Source of the DNA: Rhizobium rhizogenes
Lineage (GTDB): Bacteria > Pseudomonadota > Alphaproteobacteria > Rhizobiales > Rhizobiaceae
Assembly: GCF_002005205.3 (NCBI RefSeq)
Contig: NZ_CP019702.2
Span: 1,045,501-1,109,500 of the forward strand
Length of the DNA stretch: 64,000 bases
Direction: 5' to 3'
The notes beneath the pieces are model-generated. The model was not told the DNA's origin. It did no database searches and was given only the letters and a program-made list of their open reading frames with translations. Below are positions 8,446 through 19,002 of this stretch, in pieces (position 1 is the stretch's first letter; every line of letters starts with the position of its first letter). Position numbers and translations under genes: made by a program.

Positions 8446-9648
8446 TCAGAGTTCAGAGACGCGCACGGACAGATCCGAGCGTTCGAAGAAGGACGGTTGC
8501 AGCTCAGTGCCGAGGCCGGGGCCTTCCATTGGGTAAACGAAGCCGCCCTCGATACGCGGAACCTCCGTCACCAGTTCGCGATACCAGCCCTTGTAAAAGG
8601 CACGCACGCTTTCCTGGATGAGGGTGTTGGGTTGCGAAAAGCTCATATGGATGGCCGCAGCGAACCCGACCGGGCCGATGCAGTCATGCGGGGCAAAAGG
8701 CCGGTGATAGGTTTCCGCCATGGCCGCGATCTTGCGGCCCTCGGTCAAACCGCCCGTCCAGCACAGGTCGGCCATGACGACATGGGCGGCGTCGCGGTCG
8801 AGATAGTCCTTGTAGGCAAAACGTGTCCCGAGCGTTTCGGAGGCGCAAGTCCACACATCGGTGGAATGCGCGTATTCGGCAAGCGCCTGCGGCGAATTCA
8901 TCCGTATCGGATCTTCGTACCATGTGGGCTTGAACGGTTCGAGCGCCCGCGCGATCTGCTTGGCAACCGGCAGGTTCCACAGCGAGTGGAACTCGACCAT
9001 GATATCCATCTTGTCGCCGACGGCCTTGCGGACCAGCTCGAACGGCTTGATCGCCGTCTTCATCTGTTCCGCCGTGATGAACAGGCCGCGGTTTTCCATC
9101 GCCGGAGGATCGAACGGCCAGATCTTCATGGCCGTGATGCCGTTCGACAGGAGATCCTCCGCCAGTTCGCCCGCCCGGTTCATGAAACCGTCGAGATCCT
9201 CGTAAGGACCCGCCTCTTCCCCCAGGTTCCAGGTGTCGACCGGCTTGATCTTCTTCGTCCGCACATAGCGGCTTCCGGCGCAGGTATTGTAGACGCGCAT
9301 CTTCTCCACGCAGAGCCCGCCCAGCATCTGGTGAACGGGCTGCCCGCACACCTTGCCGAACAGATCCCATAGCGCGATGTCGATTGCGGAGGCGGCCCGA
9401 TGTTCCGCCCCCGTCGAAGCATGCGCCATGGGCAGGTTGAGCATTTCCCGGTGAAGAGCCTCTATATGAAGCGGATTGCGGCCCACGAGCCGGCTTGCCA
9501 GCGTATCGTGGATGTGGGCCTCAACGGCCGCCGCCCCGTAAAAGGTTTCGCCGAGGCCGGTAACGCCCTGATCCGTCTCCACATGCACCCAGAGAACATT
9601 GGAGAACTCCTCTGCACGAAAAGTCTTGATCGCAGTTATCTTCATCAT
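8446..9648 (-). CDS. Enolase-superfamily (mandelate racemase type) sugar-acid dehydratase
   Basis: 400 aa with the N-terminal capping domain and the (beta/alpha)7-beta barrel of the enolase superfamily. Barrel residues can be placed: KIW at 175-177, Glu219 and His221 (VEFHSLW), Glu245 (YEDP), Glu271 (SETLGT) and His321-Asp322 (APHD). The three acids would bind Mg2+. It is probably an acid-sugar dehydratase, but the subgroup is different from DgoD encoded nearby, and I cannot name its substrate. The start is ATGATG at 9648/9645 after GGAAGCG; the second ATG has the better spacing. First gene of the minus-strand operon that includes the SDR and the TRAP transporter. Confidence 0.85.
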   Translation of the reverse strand: MMKITAIKTFRAEEFSNVLWVHVETDQGVTGLGETFYGAAAVEAHIHDTLASRLVGRNPLHIEALHREMLNLPMAHASTGAEHRAASAIDIALWDLFGKVCGQPVHQMLGGLCVEKMRVYNTCAGSRYVRTKKIKPVDTWNLGEEAGPYEDLDGFMNRAGELAEDLLSNGITAMKIWPFDPPAMENRGLFITAEQMKTAIKPFELVRKAVGDKMDIMVEFHSLWNLPVAKQIARALEPFKPTWYEDPIRMNSPQALAEYAHSTDVWTCASETLGTRFAYKDYLDRDAAHVVMADLCWTGGLTEGRKIAAMAETYHRPFAPHDCIGPVGFAAAIHMSFSQPNTLIQESVRAFYKGWYRELVTEVPRIEGGFVYPMEGPGLGTELQPSFFERSDLSVRVSEL

Positions 9649-9798
9649 CGCTTCCGTTCAATCCGCCCGGCTTTCGCCAGGTCGCCATTTCAGCGGGAGA
9701 ACCACAGAGACAAAGGAAATCCATCGATCGCATGCGAGAGCATGCGGCCCTGTTTCTCCATCAAGGTCTGACTGACGATTCTCTCCGCCCGATTTTTA

Positions 9799-9815
9799 TG
9801 GCAGAATTTCTGCCA
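9799..9815. promoter_or_regulatory. Perfect 8-1-8 palindrome, probable GntR operator
   Basis: TGGCAGAATTTCTGCCA is a perfect inverted repeat with a one-base centre, in the region between the dehydratase/TRAP operon and the divergent FadR-type regulator. FCD-domain GntR proteins usually bind such short odd-length palindromes. It sits just upstream of TATAAT at 9822-9827, so a bound repressor would cover the promoter of the regulator gene. Confidence 0.7.
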
Positions 9816-9821
9816 GTCTCT

Positions 9822-9827
9822 TATAAT
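9822..9827 (+). promoter_or_regulatory. Possible -10 element for the gntR gene
   Basis: TATAAT on the plus strand, 35 bases before the regulator start codon. A 17-base spacer would place the -35 inside the palindrome at 9799-9804, which matches the consensus poorly; the promoter may therefore need an activator or be weak. Confidence 0.4.
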
Positions 9828-9862
9828 GCTGTCAACCGAAATTATGAAAGTAGTATTCCGAA

Positions 9863-10582
9863 ATGACAAAAGCTGTAGGACAGGTTTTCGAAGAAGATAT
9901 AGGTCTCGTTGAGCGAGCCATAGTCGACGTGCGCGCCTATATGCGCGAAAACCAGCTTCGGCCGGGCAGCCCCATGCCAAGCGAAACAGCCATGGCCGCC
10001 AAGCTCGACGTTTCCCGGTCCGTGGCGCGGGAGGCCTTTCGTGCCCTTGCCGCGCTTGGAATCCTGGAAGTCAGCTCCGGTCGCCGGGCGCGTGTTGCCG
10101 CACCGGATGCGATACCGCTCAGCATGATTCTCGATCATACCGTGACAACGAAGCAGCTCAGCGTTCAGCAGGTTCTCGACGTTCGGCGCACGCTTGAGCT
10201 GCGCACGGCAAGCCTTGCGTCGCTGCGCCGGACGGACGCGCAGGCGCGGGAGCTTCTCCAGATCGTGGAAGACATGTTCAACGCGCTCGAAACACCGGAG
10301 GCGGTGATGGAACTCGACATTCGTTTCCACGAACTGATCGCCCAGGCTTCCGGCAACTCCCTTTATGGAATCATCGTCGGCTCTTTCCGCGTCGTAACGC
10401 AGCAGACCTGGCATATCGGCTGGCGTAGCCGCGCCACTCTGGAGAACCGCACGGAAAACATCCGCTGCCACCAGAGGATCGCTGAAGCGATCAGCCTGCA
10501 GAATATGGAGATGGCGGAGGCTGCCATGACCGAGCATTTCGACTCGGCCGTCGGCGTCCTGCTTCGGGCGGGCGTCAACTGA
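9863..10582 (+). CDS. GntR-family transcriptional regulator (FadR/FCD subfamily)
   Basis: 239 aa. An N-terminal winged helix-turn-helix (about 20-85; PSETAMAAKLDVSRSVAREAF, G-I-LEV wing) is followed by an all-helical FCD ligand domain. The usual metal/ligand residues are visible: Asp149 and His153 in the DIRFHE stretch and later histidines in RCHQRIAEA and MTEHFDSA. It is divergent from the dehydratase/TRAP operon and convergent with dgoD, with the palindrome at 9799-9815 in its promoter. It most likely represses the acid-sugar operon until the sugar acid or its keto-deoxy product binds. No strong Shine-Dalgarno is visible before the ATG. Confidence 0.9.
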   Translation: MTKAVGQVFEEDIGLVERAIVDVRAYMRENQLRPGSPMPSETAMAAKLDVSRSVAREAFRALAALGILEVSSGRRARVAAPDAIPLSMILDHTVTTKQLSVQQVLDVRRTLELRTASLASLRRTDAQARELLQIVEDMFNALETPEAVMELDIRFHELIAQASGNSLYGIIVGSFRVVTQQTWHIGWRSRATLENRTENIRCHQRIAEAISLQNMEMAEAAMTEHFDSAVGVLLRAGVN

Positions 10583-10752
10583 CGAAGCCATGAGGTGAAC
10601 ATCGCCTGCCGCCGCACCCGGACGTTTGCCCGGCATGGCTCCGTTTCGGGATCGCCTCCTTCCCGGCCGTGAGAGACACGGACGCCGATGCGGTAGTTGC
10701 GGCGATGCGCGCCGCACCGCCACGGGTCGCGTCTGCTTGGTCAAAACAGGCG

Positions 10753-11901
10753 TTACCATTCGGCGACACTACCATCCTGATGGCGCCATAGCGGATTACG
10801 CCAGCGATGGCCTTGCCTCGCCATTTCGATCACATGCGCCTCATCAACCTCAATACCCAGGCCGGGACCCTGCGGTATTTCGACAAACCCGTTCTCGTAA
10901 CGGAAGACATCCTTGTTGGTGATGTAGTCCAGAAGGTCGCTGCCCTGATTGTAGTGAATACCAAGGCTCTGTTCCTGGATAAACGCGTTGTGGCTGACAG
11001 CATCGATTTGCAGGCAGGCGGCCAGAGCAATCGGTCCAAGCGGGCAATGCGGCGCAAGGGCAACGTCATAAGCCTCCGCCATCGTCGCAATCTTGCGGCA
11101 TTCGGTAATTCCGCCCGCATGCGAAAGATCAGGCTGGATGATATCGACATAGCCGCCGGAGAGAACGGATTTGAAATCCCAGCGTGAGTAAAGCCGTTCG
11201 CCGAGCGCGATCGGCGCCGAGCAATGATTGGCAATTTCCTTCAGCGCCTCGAGATTTTCCGAAAGCACCGGCTCTTCGATGAACATCAGCTTGAACTGCT
11301 CGAGTTCCCGTGCCAGCACCTTGGCCATTGGCCTGTGAACCCGGCCATGGAAATCGGCGCCTATTCCGATATGCGGCCCCACCGCATCGCGCACGGCGCC
11401 TATCGTCGCGACGATGGCGTCGATTTTGTCGTTGCCGTCGACAATCTGCAGCTCTTCAGCGCCATTCAGCTTGATCGCCTTGAATCCCGCGGCAACGACG
11501 TCCCGCGCATTCTTCGCGACGTCACTCGGGCGATCACCGCCGATCCATGAATAGACCTTGATCCTGTCGCGGCACTGGCCGCCAAGCAGCGCGTGGACCG
11601 GCTGGCCGAGCGCCTTGCCCTTGATATCCCAGAGCGCCTGATCGATCCCGGCAATGGCACTCATATGGACCGCGCCACCCCGATAAAAGCCACCGCGATA
11701 CATGACCGTCCAGTGATCCTCGATCAGGAACGGATCCTTGCCGATGAGGTAATCCTCCAGCTCATGCACGGCAGCCTGAACCGTCAGTGCCCTGCCTTCG
11801 ACCACGGGCTCGCCCCAGCCGGTAATGCCCTCATCCGTCTCGATCTTGAGGAACAGCCAGCGTGGTGGAACGATATAGGTGGTGAGTTTTGTGATCTTCA
11901 T
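10753..11901 (-). CDS. dgoD: D-galactonate dehydratase
   Basis: With the start at 11901 (GGAGGAG upstream; the frame opens at 11940) the protein has 382 residues, the length of E. coli DgoD, and resembles it from end to end. Positions also coincide: Asp183 and His185 (DFHGR), Glu209 (IEEPV), Glu235 (GERL) and His285 (APHCPLGP), and the C-terminus [16 protein letters not shown]. DgoD dehydrates D-galactonate to 2-keto-3-deoxy-D-galactonate. It is the third gene of a minus-strand operon after a Zn dehydrogenase and an SDR. The kinase and aldolase that usually follow (DgoK, DgoA) are not in this window. Confidence 0.95.
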   Translation of the reverse strand: MKITKLTTYIVPPRWLFLKIETDEGITGWGEPVVEGRALTVQAAVHELEDYLIGKDPFLIEDHWTVMYRGGFYRGGAVHMSAIAGIDQALWDIKGKALGQPVHALLGGQCRDRIKVYSWIGGDRPSDVAKNARDVVAAGFKAIKLNGAEELQIVDGNDKIDAIVATIGAVRDAVGPHIGIGADFHGRVHRPMAKVLARELEQFKLMFIEEPVLSENLEALKEIANHCSAPIALGERLYSRWDFKSVLSGGYVDIIQPDLSHAGGITECRKIATMAEAYDVALAPHCPLGPIALAACLQIDAVSHNAFIQEQSLGIHYNQGSDLLDYITNKDVFRYENGFVEIPQGPGLGIEVDEAHVIEMARQGHRWRNPLWRHQDGSVAEW

Positions 11902-11943
11902 GGTGTTCTCCTCCGCACCTGCGCCGGCGGTTCGAGCCATTAT

Positions 11944-12717
11944 TTAGCCGGATATTGAATATCCGCCATCGACGGGGATGGCGGCACCGGTGATGAAACC
12001 GGAGCCGGGACCGGCAAGAAAGGCGGCAATGCCCTCGAAATCCTCCCCGCGCCCCCAGCGCCCGGCAGGCGTGCGGGAAAGTACTTTCTGGTTCAGCCCC
12101 TCCACCTCCTGCCTGGCCGAAGCGCCCAGATCCGTGTCGATCCATCCCGGCAGAACGGCGTTGACCTGAATGTTGTCCGGCGCCCAGGCAACGGCGAGCG
12201 ACCGGGTCAGCTGGACGATACCGCCTTTGCTCGCCCCATAGGCGGGTGCGAAAGAAGCGCCGAATATGGATGTCATGGAGCCGATATTGATGATCTTACC
12301 CTCACCGGCTGCCTTCATCGCCGGGTAAGCCGCCTTTGAGCAGACGAATGCCGCAGTCAGATTGGTTTGAATGATGCGGTTCCAGTCGGAGAGATCAAAG
12401 ATTTCCGGCGCGCGGCGGACATTGATGCCGGCATTGTTGACGAGGATGTCGAGCCGGCCTTCCGCCTGCACCAGATCTCCGATGGCCTGTATGTTGGCGT
12501 TGTCATCACTGATATCCAGTTCCAGAAACCGGCCTGAACCTCCTGTTGCGTCAAGAAGCCGGACGGCATCCTCGCCCTTGCGCAGGTTGCGCCCGGCAAT
12601 CACCACCCTTGCCCCGGCCTTTGCCAGACCAACGGCCATTGACAGCCCGATACCGCCATTGCCGCCGGTAACGAGGGCTACTTTTCCCGAGAGGGACATG
12701 GTTGATACAGAATTCAT
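11944..12717 (-). CDS. SDR-family oxidoreductase
   Basis: 257 aa classical SDR with the cofactor motif TGGNGGIG (17-24), NNAG (94-97) and catalytic Ser147, Tyr160, Lys164 (YGASK). It looks like KduD/gluconate-5-dehydrogenase type enzymes that act on acid sugars or their keto forms. AAAGG lies upstream of the ATG. Its place between an L-idonate-5-dehydrogenase-like gene and dgoD suggests it handles a keto-hexonate intermediate, as IdnO does after IdnD in E. coli; which isomer is not known. Confidence 0.87.
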   Translation of the reverse strand: MNSVSTMSLSGKVALVTGGNGGIGLSMAVGLAKAGARVVIAGRNLRKGEDAVRLLDATGGSGRFLELDISDDNANIQAIGDLVQAEGRLDILVNNAGINVRRAPEIFDLSDWNRIIQTNLTAAFVCSKAAYPAMKAAGEGKIINIGSMTSIFGASFAPAYGASKGGIVQLTRSLAVAWAPDNIQVNAVLPGWIDTDLGASARQEVEGLNQKVLSRTPAGRWGRGEDFEGIAAFLAGPGSGFITGAAIPVDGGYSISG

Positions 12718-12729
12718 GCCTGACGCCTT

Positions 12730-13761
12730 TCAGAACGACAATTGTACCTTCATCGCCCGCGACCGGTCGGTGGCCAGCATGAAGGCCTCATCAGCCTCCT
12801 GAAAAGGCAATGTGTGGGTTACGAGCGGTTTCAGATCGATGCGGCCGGAGTTCATCAGATCGACGGCCTGCCGGAATTCACCGTCGAATCGGAAGGTGCC
12901 GCGTAACTGCAATTCCTTGGTGACGATCGCATTGATCGGCAGGGTCACATCACCGCCAAGTCCGAGCTGGACGATGATGCCGCCGGCACGAATGGCCGCA
13001 AGCGCGCCATTGAGTGCAGCCTGATTGCCCGATGCTTCAAACAATATGTCGATCGTACCCTTGCCCGTGGCGTAGGGCGCAAGCGCTTCCGGGGCCGTCC
13101 TCATGTTGAGAACCGCGGTGGCGCCGAGTCTGCTGGCAACCTGCAGCGGGAATTCGCCCACATCCGTTGCGACGATCTCCGCAGCACCTGCATTGCGCGC
13201 GACCAGCACACACAAAGCCCCGATAGGACCGCAGCCCGTCACCAGCACACGCTTGCCCAGAAGCGGCCCCGCCTGTTTCATGGCATGCAGAACGACCGCA
13301 AGCGGCTCGGCCATGGCCGCTTCCGCCATGGTAACGGTGTCGGCGATCGGAATAGCCTGGGCAGCACTGACGGTAATGCTTTGGCGAAAACCACCCTGCG
13401 CATGCGGCAGGCGCATGGCGCTGCCCATGAACTGCATGTTCATGCACTGGTTATGGGCGCCTTCACGGCAATATTCACACTCGTAGCACGGTGAACTCGG
13501 ATTGACCGATACCCGCATGCCCGGCACCAGATGCGAAACGCCGGCGCCGCATTCCTCGATGATGCCCGCCATCTCGTGACCGAGTGCCATCGGTTCGCGC
13601 ACGCGGATGTTGCCGGAGCCTCCATGCAGATAATAATGGAGATCGGAACCGCAAATGCCCCCGGCCTTGACCGCTATTCTAACCTGACCGGCAGCCGGGG
13701 CGACGCTTGCCACGGGCTCGATCCGCAGATCCTTCTGCGCGTGAATGATAACGCCTAACAT
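12730..13761 (-). CDS. Zinc-dependent alcohol dehydrogenase, L-idonate 5-dehydrogenase-like
   Basis: 343 aa medium-chain dehydrogenase. Catalytic zinc ligands are Cys37 (GGICGSD) and His62-Glu63 (GHE); structural zinc is held by Cys92, 95, 98 and 106 (PCYECEYCREGAHNQC). The nucleotide-binding motif is VTGCGPIGAL. The N-terminal pattern, GSDLHYYLHGGSG, is typical of L-idonate 5-dehydrogenases and related polyol enzymes. GGAAGGAAAATTCG precedes the ATG. First gene of the operon that ends with dgoD; it is divergent from the second GntR regulator. Confidence 0.87.
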   Translation of the reverse strand: MLGVIIHAQKDLRIEPVASVAPAAGQVRIAVKAGGICGSDLHYYLHGGSGNIRVREPMALGHEMAGIIEECGAGVSHLVPGMRVSVNPSSPCYECEYCREGAHNQCMNMQFMGSAMRLPHAQGGFRQSITVSAAQAIPIADTVTMAEAAMAEPLAVVLHAMKQAGPLLGKRVLVTGCGPIGALCVLVARNAGAAEIVATDVGEFPLQVASRLGATAVLNMRTAPEALAPYATGKGTIDILFEASGNQAALNGALAAIRAGGIIVQLGLGGDVTLPINAIVTKELQLRGTFRFDGEFRQAVDLMNSGRIDLKPLVTHTLPFQEADEAFMLATDRSRAMKVQLSF

Positions 13762-13922
13762 CGAATTTTCCTTCCTGACTTCGCCATGACGGAGCCTAAG
13801 CAGCCTTCAAGCGAGACATTTTCTGGTTTGATGGAGCCGCTTACTGGCGAAAAGCTCCCCTGCCGCCCCGGCACTTCCTTTGAAAACTCTGGAAATCTGA
13901 AATATTGAGAAATTTCCTGTCA

Positions 13923-13935
13923 TTGCATTTTGCAA
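13923..13935. promoter_or_regulatory. TTGCA-TTT-TGCAA inverted repeat
   Basis: Short 5-3-5 inverted repeat in the 222-base gap between the divergent dehydrogenase operon and the gntR gene at 13984. A candidate operator for that GntR protein; no copy was noticed elsewhere in the window. Confidence 0.4.
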
Positions 13936-13983
13936 CTGACGAGACGGAACGGTAACCTCAGGCAGAATCTCGAGGAATGAAGC

Positions 13984-14745
13984 ATGACCGGTGAAGACAA
14001 GAACGGGACGAAAGATGAGGACGGCAATCCGCAGGAGAAAAAGAGACGCAACAGCGTCAACCTGACGGAACTTGCCTATGAGCGCATCGAGCACCTGATC
14101 ATTACCTGTGAGCTCAAGCCGGGCCGCTTTCTTTCCATTCAGGATTTGCAGAGAGAGACCGGATTGAGCCGCACACCCGTGCATCAGGCGGTCAGCCGGC
14201 TGGCCGCCGATACGCTCGTGATCATTCAACCCCGTCATGGTCTGCAGATCGCGCCCATCGACCTTGCCCGCGAGCGAATGCTTCTGCGCTTGCGGCGCGA
14301 CCTCGAGCGTTTCGTCGTGTCGCTGGCCGCCGAGCACTCCACGTCCACGCACCGTTCGCAGATGCTGCACATCACCCGCATTCTGAAAGACCAGCGTGAC
14401 ACCATGGCGATCGGCGATTTCAATATTTTCGACCGCCGCATCGACAGGCTGATCCTGCTGGCGGCGGGAGAGCCCTTCCTCGAGCATACGCTGCGGCCGC
14501 TCCACACCCTGTTCCGACGTATCGGCCTTATCCACCACCGCAATATAGGCGGCGCGGAAAGCCTTGCCGGAAGCATCCAGAGCCATATCGGCATACTCGA
14601 GGCAATCGCCAAGCGGAATGTCGCCCTCGCCGTCGAGGCGTCCGACCAGCTGATCGACTATGTCGATCGGATGTTCGATGCCCTGGAGAGGGACATCGAC
14701 CCGTCCATCCTCGATTCCAGCCTGGAATCGCTGATCTCGCTGTGA
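13984..14745 (+). CDS. GntR-family transcriptional regulator (FCD type)
   Basis: 253 aa with a charged, low-complexity N-terminal arm of about 25 residues, then a winged HTH (about 28-95; LQRETGLSRTPVHQAVSRL) and a helical FCD-like domain with FDRRIDRL and IQSHIGILEAI segments. GAGG lies before the ATG. It is divergent from the idnD-like/SDR/dgoD operon and convergent with the ABC ATPase gene, so it probably controls one or both. Compared with the GntR at 9863 the ligand domain has fewer of the canonical metal histidines. Confidence 0.87.
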   Translation: MTGEDKNGTKDEDGNPQEKKRRNSVNLTELAYERIEHLIITCELKPGRFLSIQDLQRETGLSRTPVHQAVSRLAADTLVIIQPRHGLQIAPIDLARERMLLRLRRDLERFVVSLAAEHSTSTHRSQMLHITRILKDQRDTMAIGDFNIFDRRIDRLILLAAGEPFLEHTLRPLHTLFRRIGLIHHRNIGGAESLAGSIQSHIGILEAIAKRNVALAVEASDQLIDYVDRMFDALERDIDPSILDSSLESLISL

Positions 14746-14790
14746 AGTATCGCCCCTTGCGTCCTTCATGATCCGGCTCCGGTGCTGAGA

Positions 14791-15951
<1,161 letters not shown>

Positions 15952-15966
15952 TTCAAAAATCCTTTA

Positions 15967-16797
15967 TCAGCCCTTGACGCTGCCGGCCGTCATACCGGCC
16001 ACGACATAACGCTGGACAAGAAGGTAAAACAGGACAGCGGGAAGCGTGTAGATGAAGCCGACGGCCATGACGGAATGAACCGGCGTCGACAACTCGCCGA
16101 CGAAACCGGCAAGCCCCACCGAGGCGGTGCGCAGACTTTCGCTGCTGATAAGCGTCTGGGCGAAAACATACTCGTTCCAGCCGTTGAAGAATGCGATGAC
16201 CGAGGCGGCGGCGAGCGTCGGCCCGATCAGCGGCACCACGATCAGAAGTACCACGTCGAGCTTGGAGCATCCTTCCATGCGGGCGGCCTCCTCCACCTCG
16301 ATCGGCACCGCGTCGATGGCCCCTTTGAGAATCCAGGCGATGACCGGCACCGTAAAGGCGGTGTTGGCGAGGATCAGGCCGGTCAAAGTATTGAGCAGCC
16401 CGAGATCGCCGAAAATGGCGTAAAGCGGCACGACCAGCATGGCTTCGGGCAGCATCTGGGTCGCAAACAGCACGAAGCCGAGAAGCGCAAGGCCGACGAA
16501 CCGGAAACGGGACAGCGCATAAGCGGGCAGGATTGCCAGCACAATGCTCAGCACCGTCGTGCCGGAAGCAACGATCACGCTGTTTTTCAGCCATGTCGCA
16601 ACCGGTATGGTCTTGAACACGTCCTGATAAACATTCAGTTCCGAAAACGACGGCAGGAACTGCGGGGTTGCGGCAAAAAGCTCTGAAGACGTGGTGAGTG
16701 ATGTCACGAGCATCCAATAGATCGGGAAGACCGCAACGCCGAGAAGGGCGAGAACGCTGATCATGCGCAGGCTATGCTGCCAGGGAGAGGTTTTCAT
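15967..16797 (-). CDS. Sugar ABC transporter permease (MalG type)
   Basis: 276 aa using the ATG at 16797, which overlaps the upstream permease stop (ATGA); the frame extends 91 residues further, but that part is an antisense-like Arg/His-rich shadow. Six membrane helices and the EAA loop (VEEAARMEGCSKLDVVLLIV) with the conserved EAA-G spacing. Pairs with the permease at 16794-17717. Confidence 0.94.
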   Translation of the reverse strand: MKTSPWQHSLRMISVLALLGVAVFPIYWMLVTSLTTSSELFAATPQFLPSFSELNVYQDVFKTIPVATWLKNSVIVASGTTVLSIVLAILPAYALSRFRFVGLALLGFVLFATQMLPEAMLVVPLYAIFGDLGLLNTLTGLILANTAFTVPVIAWILKGAIDAVPIEVEEAARMEGCSKLDVVLLIVVPLIGPTLAAASVIAFFNGWNEYVFAQTLISSESLRTASVGLAGFVGELSTPVHSVMAVGFIYTLPAVLFYLLVQRYVVAGMTAGSVKG

Positions 16798-17717
16798 GCG
16801 CGTCTCCCCTGCGCACGTTCGGCACGCTGCGATATCTTGAAGTAGATCATTGTCACGACGAGCGCGATGGCGAGGCCCACCATGCCGATGGAGGCGGCAC
16901 TGCCAAGCTCGCGATAGACGAAGCCCTGGCGGTAAAGCTCGATCACCAGCGTATTGGTCGCACCGATCGGCCCTCCCTGCGTCATCAGCCAGATCAGATC
17001 GAAACGGCGCAGCGACCATATGGTGACGAAGAGGGCGAGCAGCAGCACGGTCGGCTGGATGGTTGGCCAAACAGCCGTCTTGAAGACGTTGAACCGGTCG
17101 GCTCCGTCGATGATCGCGGCTTCGCGCACTTCCGATGGAACGCCCTGCAGGGCTGCCAAGATGACGACCGAAGAAAACGGAAATATCTGCCAGATGGTCG
17201 TGATCATGATGGCAGGCAGGGCAAGCGAGGGATTGTCCAGCCAGTTTTCGTTGGAAAACGGCAGGCCCAGCACTCTCAGCGCATAATTGAACACGCCATA
17301 TTGCGAGTTGAGCATCCAGGTGAAGATCAGCGCAACGGCAACCGGCGGCGCCGCCCAGGGCACCGTTACCAGAGCGCGGGCAATACCGCGTCCGGTAAAG
17401 GGGTTGTTGAGAAGCAGCGCCGTACCGAGACCGAAACCGATCGCCAGCACGACGCAGAGGATCGTATAGATCAGCGTGACCCAGAGAACCTGCGCGAAAT
17501 CGCTGGTTTCGAAGATGTAGAGATAGTTTTCGAAACCGACAAAGAGCTGGTCGTCGGGAGACAGCAGCGAAGTCGATGTGAAACTAAGCTTCAGCTCCTG
17601 CAGCAAGGGGTAGATTTGAAACAGCAGAAGATAAAGGGCGACAGGCGCGGCGAACCAATAAGGTGTCCACCGGCTGCCCTCGATCCCGCTTCGTGAGCCG
17701 GATGATCGCATCGACAT
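16794..17717 (-). CDS. Sugar ABC transporter permease (MalF type)
   Basis: 307 aa, six helices, with an EAA loop (VREAAIIDGADRFNVFKTAV) and a PWAAPPVAVALIF segment usual in CUT1 sugar permeases. The start could be the first or the third codon (MSM). It follows the binding-protein gene after a 40-base gap occupied by a strong hairpin. Confidence 0.94.
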   Translation of the reverse strand: MSMRSSGSRSGIEGSRWTPYWFAAPVALYLLLFQIYPLLQELKLSFTSTSLLSPDDQLFVGFENYLYIFETSDFAQVLWVTLIYTILCVVLAIGFGLGTALLLNNPFTGRGIARALVTVPWAAPPVAVALIFTWMLNSQYGVFNYALRVLGLPFSNENWLDNPSLALPAIMITTIWQIFPFSSVVILAALQGVPSEVREAAIIDGADRFNVFKTAVWPTIQPTVLLLALFVTIWSLRRFDLIWLMTQGGPIGATNTLVIELYRQGFVYRELGSAASIGMVGLAIALVVTMIYFKISQRAERAQGRRA

Positions 17718-17747
17718 TACTCGCTATCTGAAAATTACAGGCAAAGT

Positions 17748-17769
17748 CTGCGCCGCATCAGCGGCGCAG
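17748..17769 (-). terminator. Hairpin over the stop codon of the binding-protein gene
   Basis: A perfect 9-bp stem (CTGCGCCGC with GCGGCGCAG) with a 4-base loop covers the 3' end of the SBP gene and its TGA. Only a weak T-run follows on the minus strand. It may stabilise the upstream mRNA or attenuate transcription into the permease genes. Confidence 0.5.
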
Positions 17770-19002
17770 TACCCGTCGCTCGATCAGCCGCTGCGCGGCA
17801 TCCATGGCGTCCTTGGGATTTTCCCCGCCCTGAAGAACCTTCAGCACGCTCTCAAGCACGATCTGCTGGATTTCCGGCGTCTTCGTCTCAAGCCCCATGA
17901 CCAGTTGCGGGACCGCGGTTTCGACCTGTTTGTCATAAACGGTGAGCCAGGGCTGCGCCGCCAGATCCTCGGCGGAATATTGCGTCACCGTACCAACGAT
18001 GGTTCCCATGGCCTTTTGCAGGCCCTGCTGATTTTCCGGTTCCAGCGCCCATTTCAGGAAAGTGACGGCCGCATCCTTGTGCTTGGTATTGGCGTTGATC
18101 GACAGCATGGTCATGATCAGGCCCTGGGCGGGCGTCGGGAAAGGAGAAGGTGCGGCGGCAAAGGGAAGGTTCGGGGAGTTCTGGTGGAAGATCGCCGCAA
18201 CGCCGCCATTGTCGACATTCATGGCAATCTTGCCTTCCCAGAACATGCGCCGGTAGGTGGCGGCATCGGCGCCTTTCGGAGTGACATCGAGATCGTAGAC
18301 CGCCTTATAGGCCTCGATACCCTTGATGACCTCCGGGCTGTTTACCGTCAGATTGCCGGCAGCGTCGCTCCAGCGGCCACCAAATCCGTAGACGAAATTG
18401 CAGACGTCCTGCCAGAAACCGGCCCGCTCAGCCATCGTGGCGCGGTATGCGTAGCCATATTTGCCATCACCCGTCGTTTCCTTGGCGACCTTGAGGAAAT
18501 CCTCGAATGTCGTCGGCGGCGCGCCCTTGACGATATCCTTGTTGTAGAGAAGCCCGTAACCGGTGGAATCGAAGATCACGCCATAACGCTTGCCATTCAC
18601 GGCCAGATATTTGTCCGGACCGATGAATTTATATTGCGATGGATCGATAAGGCCATCGAGGGAAAGGACGCGCCCCGATGGTACGGCTGCGAAATAGTCG
18701 ATCTGGTCGAAGCGGACCAGATCCGGGCCACCGCCGCCGCCCATCTGCGTGAAGACCGTGTTGGCGAAGCTGGAGAACGGGATCGCAATCGGCTCGACCT
18801 CGATCTTGTCCTGACTTTCGTTGAATTTCTGAACCCACGCCTTGGCGCGGTCGCCGCGCCCCGCCTCGGAGAACATCGCCGCAGCAAATGTGATTTTCTC
18901 TTTCGCCTGCTGCGCGAAGGCCGTGCCCGACAGGGCCGAGACCAGCAACGCCGATGCCAGAACGCCGCGAACAACTCCGCGTCTTGAATGCAGATAAGCC
19001 AT
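17758..19002 (-). CDS. Sugar ABC transporter substrate-binding protein
   Basis: 414 aa family-1 extracellular solute-binding protein. A twin-Arg-containing signal peptide (MAYLHSRRGVVRGVL) is followed by a hydrophobic core and cleavage near GTAFAQQ. The body has the PDLVRFDQIDYFA and GLLYNKDI segments common to CUT1 binding proteins. GGAGGATCC precedes the ATG. It is transcribed first, followed by two permeases and the ATPase. Substrate is probably a sugar or sugar derivative connected with the acid-sugar genes next door; this is inference. Confidence 0.93.
   Translation of the reverse strand: MAYLHSRRGVVRGVLASALLVSALSGTAFAQQAKEKITFAAAMFSEAGRGDRAKAWVQKFNESQDKIEVEPIAIPFSSFANTVFTQMGGGGGPDLVRFDQIDYFAAVPSGRVLSLDGLIDPSQYKFIGPDKYLAVNGKRYGVIFDSTGYGLLYNKDIVKGAPPTTFEDFLKVAKETTGDGKYGYAYRATMAERAGFWQDVCNFVYGFGGRWSDAAGNLTVNSPEVIKGIEAYKAVYDLDVTPKGADAATYRRMFWEGKIAMNVDNGGVAAIFHQNSPNLPFAAAPSPFPTPAQGLIMTMLSINANTKHKDAAVTFLKWALEPENQQGLQKAMGTIVGTVTQYSAEDLAAQPWLTVYDKQVETAVPQLVMGLETKTPEIQQIVLESVLKVLQGGENPKDAMDAAQRLIERRVLRR

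Noticed and set aside
13807..14769. 320-codon minus-strand frame
   Set aside because: Exactly antisense to the GntR gene at 13984-14745, which has a proper HTH, start and ribosome site.
16798..17070. 91-residue N-terminal extension of the MalG-type permease
   Set aside because: Not coding-like, overlaps the upstream permease in another frame; the ATG at 16797 with ATGA coupling is better.
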